In this document: positions 1-5,459 of the stretch, in pieces
Layout of the letters: every line of letters starts with the position of its first letter
Numbering within the stretch: the stretch's first letter is position 1
Assembly: GCA_011048485.1 (NCBI GenBank)
Contig: DSDX01000406.1
Span: 1 to 12,910 of the forward strand
DNA: 12,910 nt
Reading direction: 5' to 3'
Source of the DNA: Candidatus Aminicenantota bacterium
Lineage (GTDB): Bacteria > Acidobacteriota > Aminicenantia > Aminicenantales > Saccharicenantaceae
Position numbers and translations under genes: made by a program
Notes under the pieces: model-generated
What the model was told of the DNA's origin: nothing
The model's database searches: none
What the model saw: the letters and a program-made list of their open reading frames with translations, nothing else

Positions 1-941
1 GCGGCGCGGTCGCGCTTGGCCTCCTCCTCCGTGGGGGGCCTCATGTTGTAATTGTCGATGGTGGCGTACATGATGTCCGGGTCCTTGGCGTAGGCCGCGA
101 GGCCGATGCGCCCGAGCTTGCCGCCGGGCAGGCCCCCGGCGAGCTTGCGCCAGGTCGCCCCGGAGTCCTCGGATCTGTAGATCGCGCTGCCGGGCCCGGC
201 CTCGGCGAAGTTCCAGGGGATGCGGGGCTTGTCGTAGGAGGCGGCGAAAACGACCTCGGGGCGGTCGGGCCGGATGAGCACCTCGACGAAGCCGATCTTG
301 GGGCCCAGGTCGAGGGCCTTGGCCCAGGTGCGGCCGCCGTCGGTCGTCTTGTAGACGCCCCTCTCGGGATTGAAGGAGAAGTGGTAGCCGAGCGCGGCCA
401 CGTAGACGGTGTCCGGGTCGCGGGGGTGGATGGCGATCCGCCCGATGTGCCGGGTGGCTTCCAGCCCCATGTGTGTCCAGGTGCGGCCGCCGTCGGTCGA
501 CTTATAGACGCCCTCGCCGCGGATGGGGATCCGGCCCGAGGCGGCGTCGCCTGTGCCTACCCAGATAACGTCGGGGTCGGACGGGGCCAGGGCGAAGTGG
601 CCGACGGGAACGTTGCTCTCGCCGGGGAGCAGGCTCTCGAACGTGGTCCCGTTGTTGACGGTCTTCCAGAGGCCGCCCGTCCCCGGGGCGAAGTAGAACG
701 TGTAGGGCTCGGTCGGGTGGCCGGCGATGTGCAGGATGCGGCCGCACTGGCGGGCCGGTCCCACGGCGCGGTAGGAGAAAGCCATGGCCAACTCGGGCGT
801 GAGCATGACCTGGGCGGCGGCGGGTTGGACCGTCGCCGCGACAAGGACGGCGGCCGTTACGATCACGGTCGCGACCGGTCGCATCCTGGACGCGGTCGAC
901 CGGGCGGTCCGGGCGATGGGGACGGGAGATCCGGATATCAT
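1..941 (-). CDS. Exported Asp-box (BNR/sortilin-like) repeat protein, partial
   Basis: The first 313 codons are present; the 3' part runs off the window edge. The start at 941 is chosen because AGGAGG (952-947) lies 5 nt upstream; an internal ATG at 884 would also leave a signal peptide. Residues about 21-44 are hydrophobic and end in PAAAQ, so the protein is probably exported. Three clear Asp boxes (S/T-x-D-x-G-x-T-W) occur at residues 148-155, 199-206 and 257-264, with a degenerate one at 94-101 (TVNNGTTF). Each precedes a short beta-strand pattern, as in BNR/sialidase-type propellers. The opening YRAVGPARQCGRI followed by GGLWKT is typical of the large (about 1000 aa) WD40/YVTN/BNR-like proteins often labelled glycosyl hydrolase or sortilin/VPS10. 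The propeller fold is well supported. No catalytic residue can be judged from this fragment, so an enzymatic role is not claimed. Confidence 0.85.
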   Translation of the reverse strand, partial: MISGSPVPIARTARSTASRMRPVATVIVTAAVLVAATVQPAAAQVMLTPELAMAFSYRAVGPARQCGRILHIAGHPTEPYTFYFAPGTGGLWKTVNNGTTFESLLPGESNVPVGHFALAPSDPDVIWVGTGDAASGRIPIRGEGVYKSTDGGRTWTHMGLEATRHIGRIAIHPRDPDTVYVAALGYHFSFNPERGVYKTTDGGRTWAKALDLGPKIGFVEVLIRPDRPEVVFAASYDKPRIPWNFAEAGPGSAIYRSEDSGATWRKLAGGLPGGKLGRIGLAAYAKDPDIMYATIDNYNMRPPTEEEAKRDRA

Positions 942-989
942 GCTCTCCTCCTGGGCGGGATGGGGGCCGATCCGACCCTTGGACGTAGG

Positions 990-1016
990 ATTACCCTATT
1001 CATTCAGGCTTGTAAA
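990..1016 (-). promoter_or_regulatory. Candidate sigma-70-type promoter for the Asp-box gene
   Basis: Read on the minus strand, TTTACA (1016-1011, 5 of 6 to TTGACA) is followed after 15 nt by GGTAAT (995-990, 4 of 6 to TATAAT). This would start RNA near 983 and give a leader of about 42 nt. The spacer is short, so this is only a candidate. It is the most AT-rich patch in the 162-nt gap between the two minus-strand genes. Confidence 0.3.
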
Positions 1017-1029
1017 GCCGGGCGCGGAA

Positions 1030-1053
1030 CCGGCCGGGGGGCCTATCGGCCGG
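1030..1053. repeat. Inverted repeat in the 942-1103 gap
   Basis: CCGGCCG (1030-1036) and CGGCCGG (1047-1053) can pair as a perfect 7-bp GC stem with a 10-nt loop. It lies about 50 nt downstream of the stop codon of the TPR/metallo-beta-lactamase gene on the minus strand. No T-tract follows on that strand, so it is not a convincing intrinsic terminator. It could be an RNA-processing or 3'-end stabilising stem. The rest of the gap shows nothing I can name apart from the candidate promoter at 990-1016. Confidence 0.3.
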
Positions 1054-1103
1054 CGGACCGGTCGAGGACCCGGAGCGTAAGACCCGGATCGCGTGACTCC
1101 AGC

Positions 1104-2567
1104 CTACTTCGCCAGGAAGGGATTGTTGGCTCTTTCTTCCCCGATCGTCGAGGTCCTCCCGTGTCCGGGACAGACCCGGGTCCCATCGGCCAGGGCCAGG
1201 AGCCTGCGCTTGATGAGACCGACCATCTCTTTCTGGGCCGTCTTGGCCGCATCCGGCCGGGCGGGCTGGACCGAGCCGATGCCGTTCCTGAAAAGTGTGT
1301 CCCCTGAAAAAAGGATGCTCCCGACGATGAAACAGGCGCTGCCCGGCGTATGGCCGGGAGTGTGGAGGACTCTCACGGTGAAGCCGTCGAACGGCAGGCT
1401 TTCCCCGTCGCCGAGGCGCTTGTCGGCCGCAAAGCCGAGATCGCCGGCGTCTCGGACGGGGACGCAGACCGGCGCACGGAACATCTTGGCGTAGGCCGCG
1501 GCGGCCCCGGTATGATCCGTGTGACTGTGGGTGATGAGGATGGCCCTGACCTCGAGGTTCTCAGCTTTGACGAAATCCTCGATCCGGGGATCCTCCGCGC
1601 CCGGGTCGATGAGGACCGCCTGCCGGGAGGACCGGCTGAAGACGACATAGCAGTTCTCGTAGAGGGGAGGCAGGAGCGGGTTTTCGCGCTTGACGGCCAG
1701 GGCGAATCGCCTGACCCCGAGGTCCTCCTCCGTGGTGGAGGACAGATCCTCCTGAAGGATCCCGTCGGTGGGACGCCCCAAGGCCTCGCTGACGAGGTGT
1801 CTCAGCTTGAGATTGAGGTTGTCCTCCAGTCCCTGGGCCTCGGCCTTCTCTAGAAGACCCAGGGCCTCGAGCGGCTTCCCGGCCAGGAAAGCCACGGCCG
1901 CGGCGTTGTTGTAAGCGTTCACATGCCCGGGATCGAGCTCGATGGCCTCCAGGTAGCGTCCTTCCGCCTCGCCGAAGCGCTTGAGCTGGAAGAGGATGTT
2001 CCCCAGGAAATAGTGATAATGGGCCTTCTGGCGGGACCGGCGAACCAGCTCCGCGCCGGCCTGAAGGGCCATCCGGTTCTCCTTGTCGGTCAGCTCCCCA
2101 ACCATGGATTCGAGCTCGCGCGACTGCCGGCAGTTGGTGATGTTCTCGTTCGCGGCGTTGAGCATGTGCTGGTAGGAGTCGATCGTCCGGCTTCTTTTCT
2201 TGAAGGCGTAGGCGTTCAGCTCCTCCATGAACGGGAGGCGCACCAGAGCCTCCTCCATCTGGGCCAGGGCGCCCTCGTAATCCCCTCCGATGTAGAGGAT
2301 GTTGGCCAGGTAATAGCGGGCATAGGCGTGGCCCGGCAATTCCCGGACGCTCTTGCCGAAGGCGGCGGCGGCGCTCTCATAGTCTCCGGCCCTGTAGGCC
2401 TTCAAGCCGTCCGCATAGTGGCGCTCGGCGGCCGGGAGCCGCTTCAGGGCCTCGTCCAGGGTCTTCTCATCGGCGGCCGGGGAAACGGAAACCGGGGCGG
2501 AGGCGAGATCCATGGCCAAGAGGACCGCCGCCATAAGGAGTATAAGGAGTCCATTCCATCGCTTCAT
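1104..2567 (-). CDS. Exported TPR protein fused to a metallo-beta-lactamase-fold hydrolase
   Basis: 487 aa. The start at 2567 is chosen over an in-frame ATG at 2642 because AAGGAG (2580-2575) sits 7 nt upstream and the protein then opens directly with a signal sequence (hydrophobic residues 7-24). Residues about 47-115 and 180-250 contain TPR-like helical pairs (for example YADGLKAYRAGDYESAAAAF and ILFQLKRFGEAEGRYLEAIELDP). The C-terminal domain, about 295-487, has the metallo-beta-lactamase signature: H347-x-H349-x-D351-H352, then H406 in TPGHTPGS, D423 in SGDTLF and H469 in CPGHG. These are the usual ligands for two metals in glyoxalase II/YcbL-like hydrolases, and the ENCYVV strand is also typical. 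The metal-binding set is complete, so an active hydrolase is likely. The substrate is unknown; a thioester would be the family default. The export signal plus TPR scaffold suggests a periplasmic enzyme that binds partner proteins. Confidence 0.9.
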   Translation of the reverse strand: MKRWNGLLILLMAAVLLAMDLASAPVSVSPAADEKTLDEALKRLPAAERHYADGLKAYRAGDYESAAAAFGKSVRELPGHAYARYYLANILYIGGDYEGALAQMEEALVRLPFMEELNAYAFKKRSRTIDSYQHMLNAANENITNCRQSRELESMVGELTDKENRMALQAGAELVRRSRQKAHYHYFLGNILFQLKRFGEAEGRYLEAIELDPGHVNAYNNAAAVAFLAGKPLEALGLLEKAEAQGLEDNLNLKLRHLVSEALGRPTDGILQEDLSSTTEEDLGVRRFALAVKRENPLLPPLYENCYVVFSRSSRQAVLIDPGAEDPRIEDFVKAENLEVRAILITHSHTDHTGAAAAYAKMFRAPVCVPVRDAGDLGFAADKRLGDGESLPFDGFTVRVLHTPGHTPGSACFIVGSILFSGDTLFRNGIGSVQPARPDAAKTAQKEMVGLIKRRLLALADGTRVCPGHGRTSTIGEERANNPFLAK

Positions 2568-2597
2568 GACGAAGCTCCTTTCGGCCCGGATCCCCGT

Positions 2598-2623
2598 GGG
2601 CCTTCTGAGGCCCCTCGGCCGAG
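2598..2623. repeat. Two adjacent palindromes in the leader of the TPR/MBL gene
   Basis: GGGCCT-TCTG-AGGCCC (2598-2613) is a 6-bp stem with a 4-nt loop. It is followed immediately by the 10-base palindrome CTCGGCCGAG (2614-2623). Both lie 31-56 nt upstream of the minus-strand start at 2567, in the 170-nt divergent gap shared with ppa. They could be a leader RNA structure or an operator; the sequence does not decide between these. Confidence 0.35.
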
Positions 2624-2689
2624 CCTCCTTCCTGCCCTCCATGAATAAAGACTCCGCGATCCGGAAAACCGTTTATGGCGTCGCGCGCT

Positions 2690-2719
2690 TGGCCAAAGGT
2701 ATCGGAATCCTTGTATAAT
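2690..2719 (+). promoter_or_regulatory. ppa promoter with perfect TATAAT -10 box
   Basis: TATAAT (2714-2719) matches the housekeeping -10 consensus exactly. An upstream TGGCCA (2690-2695, 4 of 6 to TTGACA) is separated by 18 nt. RNA would start near 2726, only about 12 nt before the ppa ATG and at the beginning of the Shine-Dalgarno GAGGAGGG (2726-2733). The very short leader explains why the in-frame upstream ATG at 2675 cannot be the start: it lies before the promoter. Confidence 0.65.
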
Positions 2720-2737
2720 AAGTCCGAGGAGGGCGCA

Positions 2738-3244
2738 ATGGAAGATCTTAGCAAGGTCGACGTCATCGTCGAGATCCCCAAAGGAAGCCGGAACAAATAC
2801 GAGTTCGACCGGGAGAAGGGGGCCTTCAAGCTCGACCGGATGCTGTTCTCGTCGATGCACTATCCGAGCGACTACGGCTTCATCAGGGACACGATGGCCG
2901 AGGACGGGGACCCGCTCGACGCCCTCGTCCTCGTGACCGAGCCGACCTTCCCGGGCTGCCTGATCGAGGCCAAGCCCATCGGCCTGTTCAAGATGCGCGA
3001 CGAGAAGGGCATCGACTACAAGATCCTCTGCGTTCCGGTCGGCGACCCTCTCTGGAACCCCATCGACCGCCTGGCGGACGTGCCCCCTCACCTCTTGATC
3101 GAGATCGAGCACTTCTTCGACGTCTACAAGGAACTCGAGAAGAAGAAGACGGCGGTCGAGGGATGGGAGGACGTCGAGTCGGCCCTGGAGGTCATCCGGC
3201 GGGCCCGGCCAGGGATCCTTCGGCGAGAGCCGGACCGGCCTTGA
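2738..3244 (+). CDS. ppa: Inorganic pyrophosphatase, soluble family I
   Basis: 168 aa, a normal length for bacterial family I enzymes. It hydrolyses pyrophosphate to two phosphates in the cytoplasm using Mg2+, pulling biosynthetic reactions forward. The family active-site residues are visible in order: E12 (VEIPKGS), K20 and E22 (NKYEF), R34, Y42 (HYPSDYGFI), the signature D56-G-D58-P-L-D61, D88 and D93 with K95 (DEKGIDYK), and Y130-K131 followed by LE near the C-terminus. No key residue is missing. The start at 2738 is supported by AGGAGG (2727-2732) 5 nt upstream and by a near-consensus promoter just before it. A weak hairpin overlaps the stop codon, so ppa may be transcribed alone with some read-through into the following genes. 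The C-terminal tail after about residue 155 is Arg/Pro rich and not part of the core fold. Confidence 0.97.
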   Translation: MEDLSKVDVIVEIPKGSRNKYEFDREKGAFKLDRMLFSSMHYPSDYGFIRDTMAEDGDPLDALVLVTEPTFPGCLIEAKPIGLFKMRDEKGIDYKILCVPVGDPLWNPIDRLADVPPHLLIEIEHFFDVYKELEKKKTAVEGWEDVESALEVIRRARPGILRREPDRP

Positions 3245-3263
3245 CAGGCCCCCCCGCCTGTTT
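3244..3263 (+). terminator. Weak intrinsic terminator candidate after ppa
   Basis: ACAGGC (3244-3249) and GCCTGT (3256-3261) form a 6-bp stem with a loop of six C residues. The U-run is only three bases (3261-3263). The stem begins in the last base of the ppa stop codon. The short U-run makes it an inefficient terminator at best, which would allow read-through to the downstream genes. Confidence 0.35.
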
Positions 3264-3317
3264 CACCATGTCCCCTCGAGATCGACCCCGAAGGCGATCC
3301 CGATGAAAGGACGACCG

Positions 3318-3767
3318 ATGAGAAATCCGAGACCACGACTCGCCCTGACCCTCCTCGCCATCATGGGGCTGGCCAGCCTGTCCGGGCCAGGGCCCGTCCG
3401 GGGCCAGGATGATCCGGCGGCAATGCTGCAGGGCGATTGGGCCGTCGCCGCCAAATACGGCCGCGGCGACGGGGAAGCCGTCTTCAGGGCCGACAAGACC
3501 TACGTCCTGACGGAGATCCATCCCGACGGCACCGCCGTCACCCACAAGGGCGAGTATCGGATCGACCCTTCCGTCGACCCCTGCGCCATCGACCTCTGCG
3601 TCGGCAAGTTCAGCAACGCCGGTTCGGAGTGGGTCACGACATTCGGGATCCTGAGGTTCCTCTCGGACGACGAGGCCGAGATCCACTTCGATCCGAGCGG
3701 AACGCGTCCGGCGTCCTTCGACGGAGCGTCGGCGGAGAACACCCACAAGCTGAGGCGGAAGTCCTAG
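3318..3767 (+). CDS. Small secreted protein, TIGR03067-like
   Basis: 149 aa from the ATG at 3318, preceded by AAAGGA (3306-3311) at 6 nt. An in-frame ATG at 3303 with a weaker AAGG is the alternative and would add five residues. Residues 8-30 form a signal peptide (hydrophobic LALTLLAIMGLASL, ending near VRGQ). The mature part matches my recollection of the TIGR03067 pattern, found mostly in Planctomycetes: a starting LQGDWAVAA strand (37-45), GEYRIDPSVDPCAIDL (78-93), a GILRFLSDDEAEIHF strand (110-124) and RPASFDG before a terminal KLRRK. That family is a beta-rich, lipocalin-like single domain with no assigned function. The two cysteines at 89 and 94 are close enough to form a short disulfide if exported. 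The family assignment rests on pattern memory only. Confidence 0.75.
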   Translation: MRNPRPRLALTLLAIMGLASLSGPGPVRGQDDPAAMLQGDWAVAAKYGRGDGEAVFRADKTYVLTEIHPDGTAVTHKGEYRIDPSVDPCAIDLCVGKFSNAGSEWVTTFGILRFLSDDEAEIHFDPSGTRPASFDGASAENTHKLRRKS

Positions 3768-3768
3768 C

Positions 3769-3801
3769 CGCGGGCCCTTGCCCGGGCTCGCGGAGCCCGC
3801 G
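3769..3801 (+). promoter_or_regulatory. Overlapping alternative hairpins just before prsW-like gene
   Basis: CGGGCTC (3783-3789) pairs perfectly with GAGCCCG (3793-3799) around a 3-nt loop. A competing long-range pair joins CGCGGGC (3769-3775) with GCCCGCG (3795-3801). Only one of these can form at a time. They fill the 39-nt gap between a stop codon and the next ATG and cover the only weak Shine-Dalgarno (GGAG, 3792-3795). They could limit translation of the next gene. No U-run follows, so this is not an intrinsic terminator. Confidence 0.3.
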
Positions 3802-3806
3802 TCGTC

Positions 3807-4487
3807 ATGTCGATCCTCAAGGTCTTGGCCGCCGTCCTCCTTCCCGCGGCGTTCTGGATCGGCTATTTCGCCTACAAGGACAGGCTCCGGCCCGAGCCCG
3901 TCAGGAACCTGATCGCCACCTATGTCCTGGGCATCGTCGCCGGGTTCGCCTGCATCGGGTTCTACGAACTGCTCAGCCGGACCGGGATCACGCCGGACTT
4001 CCGCGAGATCCTCATCCGCTCGACGCCCACCGAATTCTTCTCCTACTCGGTCGTCTTCGTCGGCCTCGTCGAGGAGATCTTCAAGTTCATCCCGTTCGCC
4101 CTGGGCGTCCGCAGGTTCAAGGCCTTCGACGAGCCCGTCGACGGGATCGTCTATGCGGCGGCCCTGGCCGTCGGCTTTGCCAGCTTCGAGAACCTGGGCT
4201 ATCTCCCTCACCTCAAGGGCTTCGTCTTCCTGGGCCGGGCCGTCGCCTCGCCGCTGACCCATACCGCGTTCTCGTCCATCTGGGGCTACGCCCTGGCCCG
4301 GGCCGTGATCAAAAAAAGATCCGCCGCCTTCGCCTCGGTCGCCGGCCTCGGTCTGGCCGGCCTGGCCCACGGCCTCTACAATTTCCTCAATTTCTCCCCG
4401 GGCCTGCGGGTCCTCTCGGCGCTCCTGATCCTCGTCATCTGGGCTTGGGGCATCCGGACCCTGGAGAAGAAGCCGGAGGCGGCCTGA
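3807..4487 (+). CDS. PrsW-family intramembrane metalloprotease
   Basis: 226 aa polytopic membrane protein with about seven hydrophobic segments (about 4-22, 35-55, 78-100, 112-128, 140-165, 173-194, 200-216). The PrsW hallmarks are present: YKDRLRPEP (23-31), the EE-x-x-K motif at E89-E90-K93 (VEEIFKF), DEPVDGIVYAAA (108-119), FEN at 127-129, H152 in THTAFSSIWG, and H188 in AHGLYNF. The Glu and His residues are those expected to hold the catalytic zinc. B. subtilis PrsW makes the first cut in the anti-sigma factor RsiW, but most homologues have unknown substrates. No anti-sigma gene is visible nearby, so the substrate here is open. The start at 3807 lacks a strong Shine-Dalgarno and lies in a hairpin-forming region, so expression may be low or translationally controlled. 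It follows the TIGR03067-like gene by 39 nt on the same strand. Confidence 0.9.
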   Translation: MSILKVLAAVLLPAAFWIGYFAYKDRLRPEPVRNLIATYVLGIVAGFACIGFYELLSRTGITPDFREILIRSTPTEFFSYSVVFVGLVEEIFKFIPFALGVRRFKAFDEPVDGIVYAAALAVGFASFENLGYLPHLKGFVFLGRAVASPLTHTAFSSIWGYALARAVIKKRSAAFASVAGLGLAGLAHGLYNFLNFSPGLRVLSALLILVIWAWGIRTLEKKPEAA

Positions 4488-4558
4488 ATGGACGCGGAGA
4501 GGCGCCTGGCCCGCCGTACAAACAGGGCGAGTTCCGCCGGACCGGCGTCGACGACCTC

Positions 4559-4744
4559 ATGGGCCGCCCCTACGGGAGGATCGTCCTCCTCCACGTGACC
4601 CTGATCATCGGAGGGGCCGTTCTTCAGGCCCTGGGCTCCCCCATCGCGGGGTTGTGCCTTTTCCTCGTCCTCAAGATCGGATTCGATCTCAGGGCCCACC
4701 TCCGCGAGCGCGTTCTGGCCAAGACCGGCGGAGAGACGAATTAG
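4559..4744 (+). pseudogene. Probable 3' remnant of a DUF6498-type membrane protein
   Basis: A 61-codon frame (MGRPYGRIVLLHVTLIIGG at the start) encodes two hydrophobic stretches (about 8-24 and 26-42) followed by GFDLRAHLRER. It resembles my memory of the C-terminal end of DUF6498 membrane proteins, which have a P-x-G-R-[IV]-[IV]-x-LH-[VL]-T-[IL] segment and an LK-x-x-x-DLRAHLRE ending. Those proteins are usually around 200 aa or more. The same frame remains plausible protein upstream of the ATG, back to about 4515 (KQGEFRRTGVDDL), but has no start codon or Shine-Dalgarno there. It then runs into the end of the prsW-like gene. I read this as a gene that lost its 5' two thirds. The alternative is a real small membrane protein starting at 4559 without a ribosome binding site. 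Its stop lies one base from the stop of the convergent gene. Confidence 0.55.
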
Positions 4745-4745
4745 C

Positions 4746-5036
4746 TTATCGGTCGGCCAGGAATTTTTCCCGCGGGTCGCCGCTCCGCTGACGGAACATG
4801 ATCGGGATGCGGTCGCGGAGGGGGGCGCCGATCTGGATGAGCTCCCAGTCCTTGTCGTGTTCCTTGATGACCCGGCGAAGGAGCGCGATCCGGTCCTCGA
4901 CCAGGGTCTCCTCGGTGTCCAGGCCGACGATCTCCACGCGGTACTTGAGGGTTCTTTTCCGGCCGTTGATCTTGACGTCGATCTCGATGTTCTGCTCGGA
5001 ATCGAGCGTCGGGATCTGCAGCACGACCTCTTTCAT
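4746..5036 (-). CDS. Unrecognised 96-aa protein, second gene of a sigma-54 operon
   Basis: 96 aa. The ATG at 5036 has a strong GGAGG 4 nt upstream, and the gene begins 10 nt after the stop of the preceding small gene, so the two are co-transcribed. I do not recognise a family. The protein is soluble and highly charged. Its first half is an alternating pattern suggesting beta strands (MKEVVLQIPTL, IEIDVKI, LKYRVEIVGL). This is followed by a charged helix (about 45-62, VEDRIALLRRVIKEHDKDW) and a strand/turn segment IQIGAPLRDRIPIMFRQR. There is no signal peptide, transmembrane helix, cysteine pair or obvious catalytic motif. The helix looks suited to packing or dimerisation. Sigma-54 control of the operon suggests a conditional function, but nothing in the sequence says which condition. 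Confidence 0.85.
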   Translation of the reverse strand: MKEVVLQIPTLDSEQNIEIDVKINGRKRTLKYRVEIVGLDTEETLVEDRIALLRRVIKEHDKDWELIQIGAPLRDRIPIMFRQRSGDPREKFLADR

Positions 5037-5046
5037 GGGCCCTCCT

Positions 5047-5283
5047 TCAGGCCGTCTTTTTCTTGATCCGGTAGAGGACCTCCCCCAGGCACATCGACTC
5101 GCTGACGGCCGCGATATAGAAGCCGGGCATATACTGGACCCTCTGTCCGAGCTTCCGCTCCGGGAGGCTGTCGAGAAGCGCCTTGGCTTCCCAGTCGATG
5201 TCGGCGGACCGGAGAAGGACCGGTTCGCGGGCGTCGGCGATGGTCGCCAGGGCGTCTTTGAGGCTCATGAACGTCGAGGTCAT
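5047..5283 (-). CDS. Unrecognised 78-aa protein, first gene of a sigma-54 operon
   Basis: 78 aa. The ATG at 5283 is preceded by AAGGAG (5297-5292) at 8 nt. It is the first start codon after the sigma-54 promoter, whose predicted start of transcription is about 44 nt upstream. The frame stays open further upstream, but those codons lie before the promoter, so they are not used. Visible features are a short N-terminal helix (about 7-18, SLKDALATIADA), an acidic middle (about 28-43) and a C-terminal part with MPGFYIAAVSESMCLGEVLYRI ending in a basic KKK tail. One cysteine (C65) is present. There is no signal peptide or long membrane helix. I do not recognise the family. The tight 10-nt spacing to the next gene suggests that the two products act together. 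Confidence 0.8.
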   Translation of the reverse strand: MTSTFMSLKDALATIADAREPVLLRSADIDWEAKALLDSLPERKLGQRVQYMPGFYIAAVSESMCLGEVLYRIKKKTA

Positions 5284-5298
5284 GTTCGCGTCTCCTTG

Positions 5299-5320
5299 GT
5301 TCGGTCCCCGAGGGCCGAAC
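5299..5320 (-). promoter_or_regulatory. Leader hairpin upstream of the small operon's ribosome binding site
   Basis: In the predicted leader RNA, GUUCGG pairs with CCGAAC (5320-5315 with 5304-5299). An inner CCC/GGG stem closes on a 3-nt loop with one bulged base. The hairpin ends one base before the AAGGAG Shine-Dalgarno at 5297-5292. It could stabilise the mRNA 5' end or affect access to the ribosome binding site. Confidence 0.45.
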
Positions 5321-5337
5321 GGGTCGATGATGAGATG

Positions 5338-5353
5338 AGCAAAAGTCGTGCCA
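5338..5353 (-). promoter_or_regulatory. Sigma-54 (-24/-12) promoter
   Basis: Read on the minus strand, TGGCACG (5353-5347), four spacer bases ACTT and TTGCT (5342-5338) match the RpoN consensus TGGCACG-N4-TTGCW at every defined base. The invariant GG and GC are 10 nt apart as required. Transcription would start near 5327, 44 nt before the ATG at 5283. The site lies in non-coding DNA between the permease stop (5460) and the small operon and points towards the operon. Sigma-54 promoters need an ATP-driven enhancer-binding activator; none is encoded in this window. Confidence 0.85.
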
Positions 5354-5404
5354 CAATCGAACAGACGGTCGCCGGGCCTAAAAGGATGCACTCGCCGTCG
5401 ATCC

Positions 5405-5434
5405 TGTCCGGAAACGCCTTTCCGGTGTCCGGAA
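5405..5434. promoter_or_regulatory. Candidate activator (enhancer) site: paired TGTCCGGAA repeats
   Basis: TGTCCGGAA occurs twice, at 5405-5413 and 5426-5434, exactly 21 bp apart (two helical turns). The interval also forms a perfect inverted repeat, CCGGAAA (5408-5414) with TTTCCGG (5419-5425) around 4 nt. Relative to the predicted start at 5327 this block lies at about -78 to -107, the usual position for sites bound by sigma-54 activators. It also lies 26 nt past the permease stop codon, so the inverted repeat could instead act in 3'-end formation. It lacks a U-run on the minus strand, so the activator reading is preferred. Confidence 0.55.
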
Positions 5435-5459
5435 TCGAACAGCGGGACGGCCGGGCCGC

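Noticed and set aside
381..1307. 308-codon plus-strand open frame
   Set aside because: Overlaps the Asp-box gene and the end of the TPR/MBL gene on the opposite strand. The real genes have Shine-Dalgarno sites and domain motifs; this frame has neither.
3192..4370. 392-codon open frame on the minus strand
   Set aside because: It runs antisense to ppa, the TIGR03067-like gene and prsW. Its product is low-complexity Gly/Asp/Arg-rich sequence, as expected from a GC-rich shadow frame.
3437..4558. Long plus-strand open frame overlapping the TIGR03067-like and prsW genes
   Set aside because: The Arg/Pro-rich product is a frame-shifted shadow of real genes. Only its last 60 or so codons (4559-4744) look like protein and are listed separately.
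4488..4598. ATG immediately after the prsW stop (TGA-ATG) starting a 36-codon frame
   Set aside because: The short Ser/Thr/Ala-rich product is out of frame with the DUF6498-like segment. It is probably a by-product of the truncation.
5408..5425. Inverted repeat as an intrinsic terminator of the permease operon
   Set aside because: No U-run follows on the minus strand, and the flanking phased direct repeats fit an activator site better.
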